Shown: in pieces, positions 13,115 through 14,118 of the stretch
Numbering within the stretch: position 1 is the stretch's first letter
Layout: each line of letters opens with the position of its first letter
Made by a program: the position numbers and the translations under genes
Notes under the pieces: model-generated
Seen by the model: only the letters and a program-made list of their open reading frames with translations
Told to the model about the DNA's origin: nothing
Database searches by the model: none
Assembly (NCBI GenBank): GCA_037142915.1
Contig: JBAWZR010000026.1
Coordinates: 1-14,118 of the forward strand
Reading direction: 5' to 3'
Length of the DNA: 14,118 bases
Source of the DNA: JBAWZR01 sp037142915
GTDB lineage: Bacteria > Patescibacteriota > Minisyncoccia > Moranbacterales > UBA1568

Positions 13115-14118
13115 TTACTTCCAAAAATTCATCATCTGACTATGTATGCCACTCGCATCCTCCTTGGAAGTTCCAATAATGATAAATCCGAAAAAAGGCT
13201 GTTTTTTACCCATAATGGATATGATTACCCCTCTTTTCTGGCTATTTATAGGATAGAGGATATTTTTCATTTTGCCTAGCACCTCCTCGGCTGATAATTT
13301 CCTATCACCATATACGAAGTTATCTTGAGAGAGAGCAAAAACTTCATTCTCCCAAACATCGCCAATTAGATTTCTTAGCGCATCATATACATGAGTACCC
13401 CCTGTTCGCCTCATATTTGTCTCAAGAATAAACGGTTCGCCATCCGCTGAAATAATAAAATCTATATCGAAAAAACCGCGATAACCCATCTCAAAAAATC
13501 TTTTTCCAATATATAGTGAGGCTGTTTTTATTTTTTCACCAATGCCAAGGTTGACCGCATTCTTGCCTAAAGACACACCGAGAAATCCGCCCTGCGAATC
13601 AAAAGCCTGATCACACACATAAGTAATTTTCGGGCCATCGTCATTAATATAGATTTCGGAGGATGGCGCTACTCCATATAAGCCATTAGGCTCAACATAT
13701 TCCTCAACAAGAACGAGTTCGCCCTGCCAAATAGCATCTTCCTTAAATTCATTGCGTATAAAAAGCATCATGCCATCAACTTTCCTAAACTTCTTTTTCG
13801 AAAGCAATAGTGTTCCCCAACCTGACTCTCCGAAATTAGCTTTTATCGCACATGATTTATCTCTATCGTAAAACCAGGTTACCGCGTCCATAATCTGAAG
13901 TTCTGTCTGGCATAACAAACTTTCGGGAACATAAACCGATGCATGCTTTATACTGCTAATTTCCATGCGAGATCCGACTTTCGAATCAAGGTACGAAGCC
14001 AACCAATGCGGATTTTTACAAGCAGGCATTTCCTTAACTGAAAAGTCAAGGTCTTTTTTCTCAAGCCCGAATTCAAACTCCAAAGCCCCTTTTCTGTTAC
14101 CATAGAGCGTTACCCTCC
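13115..14118 (-). CDS. PGM1-like ATP-grasp peptide ligase (5' end beyond window)
   Basis: The minus-strand frame is open to the window edge (it reads VTLYGNRKGALE before the first in-frame TTG at 14083), so the N-terminus is missing. Counting from that TTG: ATP-binding Lys81 in AIKANFG with Gly-rich GESGWG (85-90), EEYVEP (127-132), then 'APSSEIYINDDG' and VCDQAF, 'GYRGFFDIDF' and the Mg-binding ILETNMRRTGGTH (219-231). The last part (ending in 'RGVIISIMGKKQPFFGFIIIG') fits the C-terminal domain of PGM1 from pheganomycin synthesis, where such a ligase joins a non-standard amino acid to ribosomally made peptides. PGM1 relatives typically have LRKGGTTHP where this one has MRRTGGTH. I infer ATP-dependent amide formation through an acyl phosphate; substrates are unknown. 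First visible gene of the four-gene cluster. Confidence 0.8.
   Translation of the reverse strand, partial: RVTLYGNRKGALEFEFGLEKKDLDFSVKEMPACKNPHWLASYLDSKVGSRMEISSIKHASVYVPESLLCQTELQIMDAVTWFYDRDKSCAIKANFGESGWGTLLLSKKKFRKVDGMMLFIRNEFKEDAIWQGELVLVEEYVEPNGLYGVAPSSEIYINDDGPKITYVCDQAFDSQGGFLGVSLGKNAVNLGIGEKIKTASLYIGKRFFEMGYRGFFDIDFIISADGEPFILETNMRRTGGTHVYDALRNLIGDVWENEVFALSQDNFVYGDRKLSAEEVLGKMKNILYPINSQKRGVIISIMGKKQPFFGFIIIGTSKEDASGIHSQMMNFWK

Noticed and set aside
1..14118. CRISPR array, insertion sequence, prophage or integron structures
   Set aside because: No spaced direct repeats, transposase, integrase or att-like repeats were seen on either strand.
1..14118. Alternative genetic code with UGA as glycine or tryptophan
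   Set aside because: All long genes are intact under the standard bacterial code with no in-frame TGA, so recoding is not needed.

Overview
The window looks like a bacterial chromosomal contig. The closest match in style is a Patescibacteria/CPR-type organism. The reasons are short intergenic gaps, weak or absent Shine-Dalgarno sequences, only TAA and TAG as visible stop codons, a MacB-like exporter operon with a secreted fibronectin-type protein, and a large share of poorly characterised genes. This assignment is inference: no rRNA or marker gene is present. No tRNA, rRNA, CRISPR array or insertion sequence was found.

Layout. (1) 1-3273, minus strand: an ABC exporter operon in the order ATPase (with an unusual ~220-residue C-terminal extension), MacB/FtsX-like permease, then a secreted fibronectin-type protein cut by the window edge. 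(2) 3274-3653: a divergent regulatory region. It holds a probable minus-strand promoter for the ABC operon and a plus-strand promoter with a perfect palindrome between its -35 and -10 boxes. (3) 3654-8668, plus strand: an autoregulated efflux operon of MarR regulator, membrane-fusion protein and RND permease, more G+C-rich than its surroundings and closed by a bidirectional terminator at 8746-8774. (4) 8874-10199, minus strand: a HIT hydrolase, a very small gene with a likely frame shift in a run of nine A, and a LexA-like S24 self-cleaving repressor. An 18-bp perfect inverted repeat at 9363-9401 seems to act both as terminator of the repressor unit and as part of the HIT promoter. (5) 10423-14118, minus strand: a compact four-gene cluster running into the window edge. 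Its genes are a PGM1-like ATP-grasp peptide ligase (partial), a C39-like cysteine peptidase, an EctB-like class III aminotransferase (diaminobutyrate family) and a peptidase E-like serine peptidase (S51).

How the genes work together. Two separate export systems sit back to back: an ATP-driven MacB-like one and a proton-driven RND one under MarR control. The last cluster is the most interesting part. An amino-group-installing enzyme, an ATP-dependent peptide ligase and two peptidases in one tight operon suggest synthesis and trimming of a small peptide or amino-acid conjugate, possibly containing a diamino acid. No precursor peptide or exporter for it is visible inside the window, so the product is unknown.
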